A stretch of 64,000 nt of DNA from Aequorivita aurantiaca (GTDB lineage: Bacteria; Bacteroidota; Bacteroidia; Flavobacteriales; Flavobacteriaceae), in NCBI RefSeq assembly GCF_030410135.1, contig NZ_JAUGQQ010000002.1:372001-436000 (forward strand), read 5' to 3'. The position numbers and the translations under genes are program-made. The notes beneath the pieces were generated by a model. The model was not told where the DNA came from. It ran no database searches and was given only the letters and a program-made list of their open reading frames with translations. This document shows positions 9,891-18,077 of this stretch, piece after piece. How positions within the stretch are numbered: the stretch's first letter is position 1; every line of letters starts with the position of its first letter.

Positions 9891-10430
9891 TTAATCCTTA
9901 AATATTTCTCCGAAACCCTCCAATTTTGATACGTCCAAATCGCCACGTTCCGCAGATTTCATGAGTTGCATCATTTGATCGGGGCGCATGTTTTCGCCCA
10001 AAAGGCGGAAAACGGCAAATCCTCGATTATCATCACTTGCAAAAACAATGACCTCATTTATCGCATCTTCTTCGCCTGTATATTTTAAAGTGGCGTTCCA
10101 ATCATTACTTTTTATTCGTGTCAATTCTTTATACTGCTCTTGGTCCAGGATTGCTTTTAATTCCAACCTTTCTTTTTCGTAATCAGCTGTATCACCCTCA
10201 ATTATAGGATATGCAACCACATTCACTTTTTTTATGGTGTTCAAGATTTCCTGCTCCTCTTGGGTAAAATTGTTGTTTTTCCCCTGAAGCAAACTTGCAG
10301 CAATATCCATTTTTACGAATTTATCATCGTCTTGCTTCTCTACTAAATATTTCTGCAAGGATTTGTCATTGCAGGAAACTAAAGCCGTAAGCCCAAAAAC
10401 AAGTGCAGAAATGTATTTTAGTGTCGCCAT
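9891..10430 (-). CDS. DUF4252-type lipoprotein (last gene of the ECF sigma operon)
   Basis: The start is set at 10430, giving MATLKYISALVFGLTALVSC, a clear lipoprotein signal with the lipobox cysteine followed by NDKS. An upstream in-frame start would overlap the previous gene and puts charged residues ahead of the signal. The mature part (about 160 residues) resembles the DUF4252 proteins common in Bacteroidota: two roughly alpha/beta halves, with DDNRGFAVFRLLGENMRPDQMMQLM near the end. It follows the other DUF4252 gene by 4 bp, so both are co-transcribed with the sigma factor. Function is unknown; an envelope role is inferred from the signal and context. Confidence 0.8.
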   Translation of the reverse strand: MATLKYISALVFGLTALVSCNDKSLQKYLVEKQDDDKFVKMDIAASLLQGKNNNFTQEEQEILNTIKKVNVVAYPIIEGDTADYEKERLELKAILDQEQYKELTRIKSNDWNATLKYTGEEDAINEVIVFASDDNRGFAVFRLLGENMRPDQMMQLMKSAERGDLDVSKLEGFGEIFKD

Positions 10431-10434
10431 TTTT

Positions 10435-10974
10435 TTATTGTTTTTTCTTTTTATCAATGTTTTTTAATTGATTGCTGCCAGGAACTTTCAACTCTTCAGT
10501 CAATTTAGAGATTTGTTTTAAGTCAATATTTCCGGTGATACTCATTATTATAGTGGTGGGTTTGCCGTCAACTATTCCGTCCAAGTGCATCAACAACTCG
10601 CTTACATAATTATCGTTTTTACCTTCCTTACTATAAAATTTAATGTTTTTGCCATCTTCCTTCACGCGCATTAGTTCGCCTAAATTTGAGGAAGTGGAAA
10701 CATATTTTGCCACAGCGTCATCCATTTTCTTTGCCACGGTTGCATTGTCGGTGGTGAAGATTTTTATGTTGTCGAGATCGTTTACCATTTTAAGATAAGC
10801 TTGGGCCTCGGGATCTGTGGAATTAAGGTCCATTTTACTTAAAAGCTTGAACATGTTTTTTGTAACTACTACAGAGGTTACGTCCTTTTCATCTTCAAAG
10901 GAATCGAAAGCATTCTGGCTCCAAGAAACCAATGGCGCTAATGTGAGTATTAGAATAATTACTATTTTTTTCAT
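10435..10974 (-). CDS. DUF4252-type secreted protein
   Basis: The 179-residue protein starts with a cleavable signal peptide (MKKIVIILILTLAPLVSWSQ) without a lipobox, so it is periplasmic or outer-membrane associated. The body (NLGELMRVKEDGKNIKFYSKEGK, then HLDGIVDGKPTTIIMSITGNIDLKQISKL) is typical of DUF4252. It ends in a lysine-rich tail. It lies 100 bp downstream of the anti-sigma-like gene and 4 bp upstream of the DUF4252 lipoprotein. The pair may form a sensor or effector for the sigma module; no activity is known. Confidence 0.82.
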   Translation of the reverse strand: MKKIVIILILTLAPLVSWSQNAFDSFEDEKDVTSVVVTKNMFKLLSKMDLNSTDPEAQAYLKMVNDLDNIKIFTTDNATVAKKMDDAVAKYVSTSSNLGELMRVKEDGKNIKFYSKEGKNDNYVSELLMHLDGIVDGKPTTIIMSITGNIDLKQISKLTEELKVPGSNQLKNIDKKKKQ

Positions 10975-11074
10975 CTTTTTTTTATTTACTATTAGTTACT
11001 TCTTTTTAATATTAGTGTATTAATCACTGGCTCGTTGTTTTTAATCGTTGTACGGAATCAATTTCTTTAACCAT

Positions 11075-11512
11075 TCACTCAAAAATTCTATCCTTAGTAA
11101 TTGCAAACTGCTTCACGTATGATAATTGTTCCGTTCCCCTGTTCAAATTTTCGGAGAGCAGCATCATAGCATTTTTACTTTGTTCAAACGCGGCTAAAGC
11201 TTCCATTTCCTCCTGCGTATAACGCGATTGTGACAGATAAAAACTGCCAACTCCCAAACCAACAACTAAAATTGCCGCTACCGAATACCGCCAAGCTTTG
11301 TTGACCTTTGGCTTGCTATCGGGCAGAAGGAGCGCCTTGTGCGAGTGTTCCTGCTTTGCTACCTCCATTCCTAAAAAAATCGGTTTGTATTGAACCAATG
11401 CATCCGCCACGGTTTGTTGGGTGAAATAGTCCCGCAATATCTTTTCTTCTTCAAGACTGGTCATGCCTTCAAAATAGGCATCCAATAATTTTTTTATGTT
11501 ATCCAATTCCAT
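11075..11512 (-). CDS. Anti-sigma-factor-like membrane protein
   Basis: This 145-residue protein overlaps the end of the upstream sigma factor gene by 14 bp, the usual arrangement for a sigma/anti-sigma pair. The N-terminal cytoplasmic part (ELDNIKKLLDAYFEGMTSLEEEKILRDYF) is like the short sigma-binding helices of Bacteroidota anti-sigma proteins. One membrane helix (about residues 77-95, SVAAILVVGLGVGSFYL) separates it from a short periplasmic tail. The role as anti-sigma factor is inferred from position and topology; no zinc-binding anti-sigma motif (HXXXCXXC) is present. Confidence 0.75.
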   Translation of the reverse strand: MELDNIKKLLDAYFEGMTSLEEEKILRDYFTQQTVADALVQYKPIFLGMEVAKQEHSHKALLLPDSKPKVNKAWRYSVAAILVVGLGVGSFYLSQSRYTQEEMEALAAFEQSKNAMMLLSENLNRGTEQLSYVKQFAITKDRIFE

Positions 11513-12005
11513 AATTATAATTTTTTATCATTGCATCCCTAACTGTTTTCCGTGCGCGGGAAAGCGCCACTCGAACCGCTGTTTCATTGCTGTCCAGCAT
11601 TTTTGCGATTTCGGAAAATTCAAACTGTTCCACATCCCGAAGTTGAAGCACAATTTTTTGCTGCTCTGGCAGTGAGTCCATAATTCTGAAAACAAGTGCC
11701 ACGCTATCATTGGATTCAATCTGTTTTTCAACATTTTCAGAAGTGTGGTAATTACTGTGAACGATTTTTAAATTCGAAGCCTGTTTTGATTTCAAGCGGT
11801 CCAAGCAATAATTTTTGGTCATCGTTATTGCAAAGGCTTCAGGATTTTTCAGGTTTTCAATATTCATTTTTCCGTTCCATAATTTCAACAAAACTTCTTG
11901 CACAGCGTCCTCAGCTTCGTCCTTAGAAACCAAAATTCTTCGGGCCAAACGGTATAGTTTATCCCTAAAGGGCATTACTATTGCAATAAATTCGGTTTTG
12001 TCCAT
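11499..12005 (-). CDS. ECF-type RNA polymerase sigma factor
   Basis: The 168-residue protein has sigma-70 region 2 (about residues 10-75, with YRLARRILVSKDEAEDAVQEV and AFAITMTKNYCLDRLKSK) and region 4 (about 110-160, with LPEQQKIVLQLRDVEQFEFSEIAKML and a helix-turn-helix ETAVRVALSRARKTVR). Region 3 is absent, which defines ECF sigma factors. It heads a minus-strand operon with an anti-sigma-like gene and two DUF4252 genes. It would redirect RNA polymerase to a regulon that probably includes this operon; the signal is unknown. It is divergent from the S41 protease gene across 232 bp. Confidence 0.93.
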   Translation of the reverse strand: MDKTEFIAIVMPFRDKLYRLARRILVSKDEAEDAVQEVLLKLWNGKMNIENLKNPEAFAITMTKNYCLDRLKSKQASNLKIVHSNYHTSENVEKQIESNDSVALVFRIMDSLPEQQKIVLQLRDVEQFEFSEIAKMLDSNETAVRVALSRARKTVRDAMIKNYNYGIG

Positions 12006-12154
12006 TTGGTGGTTGGTTTTTTCCGGCTTCTATTTTAATGACGAACGGGCTGTATTTTTGTTACATCCTTTATTCATTAGCTGTTCATTGAATCATGTAA
12101 AAGGCTTATATTTTTTGATTTTTATTTTCATAAGAAATTTTGTCCCGAATTGAA

Positions 12155-12184
12155 TTTGGTCAAAAAAACATATTTTTACCATTG
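12155..12184 (+). promoter_or_regulatory. Promoter for the S41 protease gene
   Basis: TTTG (12155-12158), an 18-bp spacer and TACCATTG (12177-12184) match the Bacteroidota promoter TTTG-N19-TAnnTTTG with one mismatch in the -7 box. It lies 53 bp before the ATG. Confidence 0.55.
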
Positions 12185-12237
12185 CAATATAATCCCTAAT
12201 TTACCTGTTCTAATCCCAAACAATAACAAACTTATTT

Positions 12238-13635
12238 ATGAAAAGAAATTTTTTCATTTCACTGTTAACCGTTGCGGTCCTTGCCGTTTCCTGTTTTGAA
12301 GATATGGATGATAACATCCAAATAGCTTCTACACTGGAAATTCAAAATTTTGTATATCGTGGGCTCAACTATTATTACCTGTACAAGGCCGATACGCCAG
12401 AGCTTGCCAATGACGCATTTGGCAGCCAAGGCGAACTTGATAATTTTCTCGATAATTATGGTTCCCCCGAAAGTTTGTTCGATTACCTACTTTCGCCACA
12501 AGATAGATTTAGTGCCATTTTTAGTGACTTTAGAGTCATTGAAGATGCGCTCAGCGGAATAAGCCTGAGCAACGGAATGGAGTTTGGCCTTGTGAAATAC
12601 CCGGACAACAGCGGCAATGTTTTTGGCTATGTGCGTTACGTTTTGCCGAATACCGATGCCGAAGCTGCGGGCCTAAAACGTGGAGATATTTTCACCAAAA
12701 TTGATGGACAGCAAATAACCACGGAAAATTATATTGAATTGCAAACGCCCGATAGCTATACCATTGGGCTGGCAACATTTGATGGTTCTAATTTTATTTC
12801 CACTGGAGAAACGATTAATCTGAACAAAACCCAATACAACGAAAACCCTGTTTTTTTGGTGAAAACCCTAAATGTCAATTCAGAAAAAATCGGTTATTTA
12901 ATGTACAATGGTTTTATAAAAGATTATGAAACACAGTTAAATAGTGCCTTTGCCCAATTTATAGCCGAGGGCGTTACCAATTTGGTTTTGGATCTTCGTT
13001 ACAACGGTGGCGGTTCGGTTGAAACGGCTACCGATTTGGCCAGTATGATTACGGGACAATTTAACGGACAGGTATTTTACAAGGAATTCTGGAATTCAGA
13101 CCGTCAAGCCGAAAATGCATCGGATGGTTTATTTGATAGCTCGATCAGCAATGGTTCTGCCATAAACAGTCTTAATCTTTCTAACGTCTATATTTTGACC
13201 ACTCGAAGAACTGCTTCCGCCAGTGAGTTGGTTATAAATAGCCTAAAGCCTTATATCAATACGGTACAAGTTGGCGATACCACCACGGGCAAATTCCAGG
13301 CTTCGTTTCTTCTTTACGATGCGCCGGCACCAGCCTTTAGCAGGCAGGAAGCGAACGCATCGCATTATTATGCAATGTTGCCGTTGGTTTTCAAAACCGC
13401 CAATGTAGCAGGAAATACGGATTATGTTGAGGGCTTATTTCCGCAGATTGCGTTGCAGGAAGATTATTTCAATTTAGGGGAATTGGGCGATGAAAACGAA
13501 CCCCTTCTTGCCGCTGCCCTTTTTGAGATAGCCGGCAGACCCTTCCACGGTAGAAGGGACTTCAAGCCGTTAAAAGAAATTTCACACAGTAAGGCGGATT
13601 CGCCCATTTACGGAAAAATGATCGGGAATAATTAA
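12238..13635 (+). CDS. S41-family peptidase (C-terminal processing protease-like lipoprotein)
   Basis: The 465-residue protein begins with a lipoprotein signal (LLTVAVLAVSC, then FEDMDD), so it is anchored in the envelope. A PDZ-like segment follows (about residues 120-200, DAEAAGLKRGDIFTKIDGQ), then the S41 catalytic domain (about 215-420) with LRYNGGGSVETATDLASM. The catalytic dyad can be placed as Ser327 in TASASE and Lys352 in TTGKF, 25 residues apart as in known Ctp proteases. The family cleaves proteins near their C-termini in the periplasm. It is monocistronic, with its own promoter and a strong terminator, and is divergent from the ECF operon; regulation by that sigma factor is possible but not shown. 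Confidence 0.92.
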   Translation: MKRNFFISLLTVAVLAVSCFEDMDDNIQIASTLEIQNFVYRGLNYYYLYKADTPELANDAFGSQGELDNFLDNYGSPESLFDYLLSPQDRFSAIFSDFRVIEDALSGISLSNGMEFGLVKYPDNSGNVFGYVRYVLPNTDAEAAGLKRGDIFTKIDGQQITTENYIELQTPDSYTIGLATFDGSNFISTGETINLNKTQYNENPVFLVKTLNVNSEKIGYLMYNGFIKDYETQLNSAFAQFIAEGVTNLVLDLRYNGGGSVETATDLASMITGQFNGQVFYKEFWNSDRQAENASDGLFDSSISNGSAINSLNLSNVYILTTRRTASASELVINSLKPYINTVQVGDTTTGKFQASFLLYDAPAPAFSRQEANASHYYAMLPLVFKTANVAGNTDYVEGLFPQIALQEDYFNLGELGDENEPLLAAALFEIAGRPFHGRRDFKPLKEISHSKADSPIYGKMIGNN

Positions 13636-13650
13636 TATTAAATAATAAAT

Positions 13651-13692
13651 AAAAAGAGTCCCATAAATTCAGTATTTATGGGACTCTTTTTT
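13651..13692. terminator. Bidirectional terminator between S41 protease and btuG
   Basis: AAAAAGAGTCCCATAAAT (13651-13668) pairs with ATTTATGGGACTCTTTTT (13674 onward), a long perfect hairpin with A-run and T-run on either side. It sits between two convergent genes and can end both transcripts. Confidence 0.9.
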
Positions 13693-13713
13693 AGTTGAGT
13701 TATTTAAAGAAGT

Positions 13714-14772
13714 TTATTCATTAAAATAAATTCCTCCGGGCACAATACCAGTTTGGAATTCCTCGAGTTGTTGGTTCGTGGCAATATCATAAATCAATAA
13801 TGAACCTTGGCTGGCATAATTTTTAGCATCTGCGGCATACAGCAATCCGTTCTTTGCCTGAAGCGTATAAAAGTTACCATCTATAATAGCCGTACCCGGC
13901 AAATTAATGGAAGCGGTGGATACTTTATAAACTTTCCCATCAAGATTATAAAAAAGATTAGACCCATCCATTGTCAAGCTGCTAGGGTGTTCCGTTGTGC
14001 CAAAAGTGAAAGTTTCCATAACTTGATTTGTTCCTAAATCCACCTTAACAATTGAGCCGGCAGTTTCGGTGCCTGTATAGTCCGGCATTCCGCCACAAAG
14101 CACGTAAAGCGTATTGCCCATAACTACCATAGAGTTTGGAACATCACCAACGGTGATAATGCTTTCAACACTATTTCCCGAAATAACGGAAATTTTATTG
14201 TTCTGCCCATAACCTCCTTGATGCGCAACGTAAATTTTATTATTTGCTTCTAACAATCTCTCTGGGCCAAAATCTACGGGAATTGTTGCAGAAATAGTAT
14301 TGTTGCGCAAATCCAATACTGCTAAATAATCATCCGTGTTATCAATCGGGTCGCCCCAGTTGGTCACATAACCTTTGTTGCCGGCAACGGAAACAAAATA
14401 TCGCGGATTGTCCAATCCTGTAGTAATAGAATCAATACTTTCGAAAGAGTAACGATTTGCTATTTCTATTTTATGGGAATTGCTCACTACTATGTAGGCA
14501 TTATCCTCCGTAAACCCCATGGATTGTACAATATTGCCCAATTCCTTTCCATTCACGTTTCTGAAAATGTTCTGTGCCACGGTACTGTAATCCTCCGAAA
14601 TAAATGTAATATTCCCACTTCCATTATTGAATGGGCCTTCGTTGGTAACAAAAATCCCTTCGGCAAAGGCCTCGGGCACAATTTCCGTTTCAACGGTATC
14701 ATCATCACTGCTACAAGCGGCAAATAGCAAAGCCGTAAAGGCCATAAAAATTATTTTTTTCATTGTTTTCAT
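13714..14772 (-). CDS. btuG: BtuG-like surface lipoprotein, YncE/DUF5074 beta-propeller
   Basis: The 352-residue protein has a lipoprotein signal (FMAFTALLFAAC) directly followed by SSDDD, which fits the acidic lipoprotein export signal that sends Bacteroidota lipoproteins to the outer face. The body consists of repeated propeller-like blades (GIFVTNEGPFNNGSGNITF, NKIYVAHQGGYGQNNKISV, NTLYVLCGGMPDYTGTETAG), as in YncE/DUF5074 proteins. In Bacteroides, BtuG is such a propeller that captures cobalamin with very high affinity and sits on BtuB. Here it lies 5 bp downstream of a BtuB-type receptor under a cobalamin riboswitch, which supports the BtuG call. Ligand binding itself is inferred. Confidence 0.85.
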   Translation of the reverse strand: MKTMKKIIFMAFTALLFAACSSDDDTVETEIVPEAFAEGIFVTNEGPFNNGSGNITFISEDYSTVAQNIFRNVNGKELGNIVQSMGFTEDNAYIVVSNSHKIEIANRYSFESIDSITTGLDNPRYFVSVAGNKGYVTNWGDPIDNTDDYLAVLDLRNNTISATIPVDFGPERLLEANNKIYVAHQGGYGQNNKISVISGNSVESIITVGDVPNSMVVMGNTLYVLCGGMPDYTGTETAGSIVKVDLGTNQVMETFTFGTTEHPSSLTMDGSNLFYNLDGKVYKVSTASINLPGTAIIDGNFYTLQAKNGLLYAADAKNYASQGSLLIYDIATNQQLEEFQTGIVPGGIYFNE

Positions 14773-14777
14773 ATTAG

Positions 14778-16610
14778 TTATATATTAAAGTTTAAGAATA
14801 TTTCAAAATTTCGAGATGGCATGGGTCGGTATGAAACGCTTTCGTAGTACACATTGAAAACATTTTTCAGCCGACCTCCGAATGTAACATTCGCATTAGC
14901 GGGTAAAGTGTATTGCGCACCCAGATTGAAGACCGAATAGCTAGCTACAATGTCACTATTATCAGTTGTAGTAAATGCTTCGCCATTGAATAAGCCTTGA
15001 AAATAGAACGAAAATCTGTTGAAATTGTAATCCAATGTTCCCATTATTTTATGAAACGGAACATATATAAGTTGCTTTTCAGTTTCCAAATCCTCTGCTT
15101 TTGTATAGGAATAATTTGCACTGAAATCCAATAAATGCGCGGGGTTGAGCCTAAGGGAATATCCCAATTGCGCCTCTATGCCGTAATTTCTGGTATTGCT
15201 AATATTTTCGGGTTGCCACACTCCGCCATTTCCTGGCACCCATTTTATTAAATTTTCTGAAGAAATATAATAAGCGGCAACATCTGCCCTAACTTTTCTG
15301 AACATAAACTCCTGTCCCACTTCAACCTGATATGAAGTTTCCGGCTGCAGCTCCTTATTTCCACCGGCATTCCAAAACAAATCATTAAACGTTGGCACAC
15401 GGTAATTTTTTGAACCATTCATCCGAAGCGCATAGTTTGTCGTAACCTTATATTTGGCATCGGCAGAAAAAAGAAACGGATTATCAAAGTCATTTAAAAA
15501 CTCCTTTCGGAAATTAATTCCATATGTAAATTTCCCTGAAAGTTTATGGTTCAGCAATAAAACTGCGGCCAAGGTTTTGCGGGTATTACTTCCTACATTG
15601 TCCCCTTCCGCTTCAACGAATGTATATTCCGCTTTTCCGTTTATGCGAATGTTTTCTGCAAATAAAACCTCTGCCTGCATACCACCCATAAATGTATGTG
15701 CGTTGCCGCCGGTACCGTGCGGCTTTTGGCTATTTGGGAAATAGGTGTATTTCTCAAAAAGATGGGCAAAACTTCCCTTTAAATCCATCCTGCCTATTTT
15801 CTGTTGCAATTGCCACAAGTTTCGAGTGTTAATATCCTGATAGGCATCTTTTCCAATTGTATTTAAACTCCCGGAGAAATTGCGGTCATTATAGGAATAT
15901 TCTGAATTCCAGGTTGCCACGCCGTGTTTCATTCTTCGAGCCTCGTTCACTTTTGCGGTAAACCTTAAAAACTGTCCGTGATTGTTTTTTTTGTTTTTAT
16001 TTACGTACGAGTAGTCATTCTCAGAACTAATAAAATCCACTCCCACGTTTAAATAATGATCGCCCCAGGTTTGGGTAGTGCTCATATTTCCGCCGAATGT
16101 GGAAAAACTTCCATAGCGAATGCCAATATGGGTTGTGTCTATTTTTTGAAAAGTAAAACCATTGTTCAAATGAACGCTTCCGCCCACGGCGCCACTGCCA
16201 TATTGCACGCCTCCGCCGCCGCTGCGAATGGAAATTTCACTATAATTTAACGGTGATACGGTACTGAAATCAGTCTGCCCCGTAAACACCGAATTAATAT
16301 TTATACCGTTCCATATTACAGCAGTTTGCGCGGCATTCGTTCCACGGAAAGAGGGTGAGGAAACCATCCCAAAACCATTTTCCTTAAAATAAATGGAAGA
16401 ATTATATCGAAGAATTTCCGTTAATGACAATGCGTTTCTTTCAATAATGGAATCGGCAATTTTTTCTACTTTATATCCTTTTGAAAAATGAATCAATTTG
16501 GAGTCTGTCAGTACCACTTCCGGCAATTGCTGAATACTGTCCAGTTGCGCAAAAGCGGAAGCCGTGCACAGAAAAACCATAAAGAATATGTGTAGCCAAT
16601 TTTTCTCCAT
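14778..16610 (-). CDS. btuB: TonB-dependent vitamin B12 receptor
   Basis: This 610-residue outer-membrane receptor has a signal peptide (about residues 1-21), a plug domain (about 30-150, with ALSLTEILRYNSSIYFKENGFGMVSSPSFRGTN broken across the plug, and RSGGGGVQYGSGAVGGSVHLNN) and a barrel ending in FEIFLNFNI. Length is close to E. coli BtuB (614), and it lacks the N-terminal regulatory-like domain seen in the receptor at 1561. The cobalamin riboswitch in its leader and the adjoining btuG, btuF, btuC and btuD make vitamin B12 or another corrinoid the likely substrate. It transports the ligand across the outer membrane with TonB energy. Confidence 0.93.
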   Translation of the reverse strand: MEKNWLHIFFMVFLCTASAFAQLDSIQQLPEVVLTDSKLIHFSKGYKVEKIADSIIERNALSLTEILRYNSSIYFKENGFGMVSSPSFRGTNAAQTAVIWNGININSVFTGQTDFSTVSPLNYSEISIRSGGGGVQYGSGAVGGSVHLNNGFTFQKIDTTHIGIRYGSFSTFGGNMSTTQTWGDHYLNVGVDFISSENDYSYVNKNKKNNHGQFLRFTAKVNEARRMKHGVATWNSEYSYNDRNFSGSLNTIGKDAYQDINTRNLWQLQQKIGRMDLKGSFAHLFEKYTYFPNSQKPHGTGGNAHTFMGGMQAEVLFAENIRINGKAEYTFVEAEGDNVGSNTRKTLAAVLLLNHKLSGKFTYGINFRKEFLNDFDNPFLFSADAKYKVTTNYALRMNGSKNYRVPTFNDLFWNAGGNKELQPETSYQVEVGQEFMFRKVRADVAAYYISSENLIKWVPGNGGVWQPENISNTRNYGIEAQLGYSLRLNPAHLLDFSANYSYTKAEDLETEKQLIYVPFHKIMGTLDYNFNRFSFYFQGLFNGEAFTTTDNSDIVASYSVFNLGAQYTLPANANVTFGGRLKNVFNVYYESVSYRPMPSRNFEIFLNFNI

Positions 16611-16654
16611 AATTCAACCTTTATCCCGAAAGTTTGATATTTATATGTTTGAAT

Positions 16655-16862
16655 TTGGCAGGTCTCCTGGCTTGTCTTTTGTGCCACCTTCCCATTCGCC
16701 CATGCGAACAGTGGTTTGAAGAATGCACGCCCAAAGAAATATTCGGGACGACTTACAGTTGCGGGAACAGCATAGGATTTTTCTGATTTAGCTTGCCAAT
16801 TCTCAGTGGCAAAATCTTTCACCTATTTCCCTTTTAAGAGGTTTTTCCACTATGGAAAACAC
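16655..16862 (-). promoter_or_regulatory. Cobalamin (B12) riboswitch ahead of btuB-btuG
   Basis: Read on the minus strand, the element starts near TTAAAAGGGAA, continues through GCCACTG, the conserved CCCGCAACTGTAAG core and GGGAAGGTGGC, and ends in the B12 box AAGCCAGGAGACCTGCC (about 16657-16673). These are the signature blocks of the AdoCbl-class riboswitch in the right order and spacing. It ends about 45 nt before the btuB start, so ligand binding can mask the btuB start region or terminate the transcript. The boundaries are approximate. Confidence 0.95.
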
Positions 16863-16878
16863 TCACCAAAATTCTGGG

Positions 16879-16911
16879 CAAAAATAGAATTTTAATACTA
16901 GTACACCCAAA
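16879..16911 (-). promoter_or_regulatory. Promoter of the riboswitch-btuB-btuG transcript
   Basis: On the minus strand, TTTG (16911-16908), a 21-bp spacer and TATTTTTG (16886-16879) match the Bacteroidota promoter. Transcription would begin just upstream of the riboswitch. Confidence 0.6.
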
Positions 16912-16931
16912 CAAAACCATTATTTTTGAAG

Positions 16932-18077
16932 ATGCAAAAAATTGTTTTATTCATCTTTATGCTTTGTGTTTACGCTTCATGCCGAAACAACGCCAAATCC
17001 AGTAGTGAAAAATTACAAACCGATCAACAAAAAGAAACAATCGCAATCACGCACTCCAAGGGGTTTGAAATTCAATCCTTTGATGGCTATAAAACTGTTA
17101 CATTAAAAAATCCTTGGCCCGGAACCAGTAAAACATTTACCTATGCCTTGGTAACAAAACAAGGTTCCCTTCCCCAGCATGGAAAGTTTGATGCAGTAGT
17201 CCACATTCCCGTAAAACGGTTAGTTGTAACTTCAACCACGCACATTCCTTCATTGGAAATGTTGGGCGAAACCGAAACATTGGTAGGTTTTCCGAACTTA
17301 AATTATATTTCTTCGGAAAACACCCGTAAAAGAATAACGGCTAAAGAAATTACGGAACTAGGCAGGAATGAAGCCATAAACACCGAAATATTATTAGATT
17401 TAAATCCGGATGCCGTGGTCGGTTTTGCTGTTGACGGTAACAATTCCACGTTCGCAACAATTGAAAAAATGGGCATTCCCGTTTTGTACAATGCGGACTG
17501 GACCGAAACCTCCCCATTGGGAAAAGCGGAATGGATTAAATTTTTCGGCGTACTTTTCAACAAGGAAAAACAGGCCGACAGTATTTTCAAAAATATTGAA
17601 AGAGAATATGTTTCAGCAAAAAATACAGCATCGCAAACCTCAAAAAAACCGACGGTTATCGCTGGGGCAATGTACAAGGACGTTTGGTACATGCCTCAGG
17701 GAGATAGTTGGGGCTCCCAATTTATTGACGATGCCAATGGCCATTACCTTTGGAAGGATTCGCCCGGCACGGGCGGATTATCCTTAAACTTAGAATCGGT
17801 GCTCGAAAAAGGTCAGAAAGCAGAATTTTGGATTGGCCCAGGCCAGTTCACAAGTTTGGAGGAAATGAAAAACGCGAGTCAAGTTTATTCACAGTTTACT
17901 GCTTTTAAGACTGGAAATGTTTATTCTTATAGCCTAAAAAAAGGCGAAACCGGCGGAGTTATTTATTTTGAACTCGCTCCCAATAGACCCGATTTAGTTT
18001 TGAAAGATTTGATAAAAATTTTGCATCCGCATTTGTTACCAGAGCACGAACTTTACTTTTTTGATAAATTGCAATAA
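16932..18077 (+). CDS. btuF: Cobalamin ABC transporter substrate-binding lipoprotein (BtuF-type)
   Basis: The ATG at 16932 gives a 381-residue protein with lipobox (FMLCVYASC), so it is membrane-anchored. It is a class III periplasmic binding protein (TroA/BtuF fold, about residues 95-370), with VVTSTTHIPSLEMLGETETLVGFP near the start and LDLNPDAVVGFA in the middle. This fold binds siderophores, haem or cobalamin. Position divergent from a riboswitch-controlled btuB and directly ahead of FecCD-type permease and ATPase genes favours cobalamin. Its stop overlaps the btuC start by one base (TAATG), so translation is coupled. A TTG two codons earlier is a less likely start. Confidence 0.88.
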   Translation: MQKIVLFIFMLCVYASCRNNAKSSSEKLQTDQQKETIAITHSKGFEIQSFDGYKTVTLKNPWPGTSKTFTYALVTKQGSLPQHGKFDAVVHIPVKRLVVTSTTHIPSLEMLGETETLVGFPNLNYISSENTRKRITAKEITELGRNEAINTEILLDLNPDAVVGFAVDGNNSTFATIEKMGIPVLYNADWTETSPLGKAEWIKFFGVLFNKEKQADSIFKNIEREYVSAKNTASQTSKKPTVIAGAMYKDVWYMPQGDSWGSQFIDDANGHYLWKDSPGTGGLSLNLESVLEKGQKAEFWIGPGQFTSLEEMKNASQVYSQFTAFKTGNVYSYSLKKGETGGVIYFELAPNRPDLVLKDLIKILHPHLLPEHELYFFDKLQ

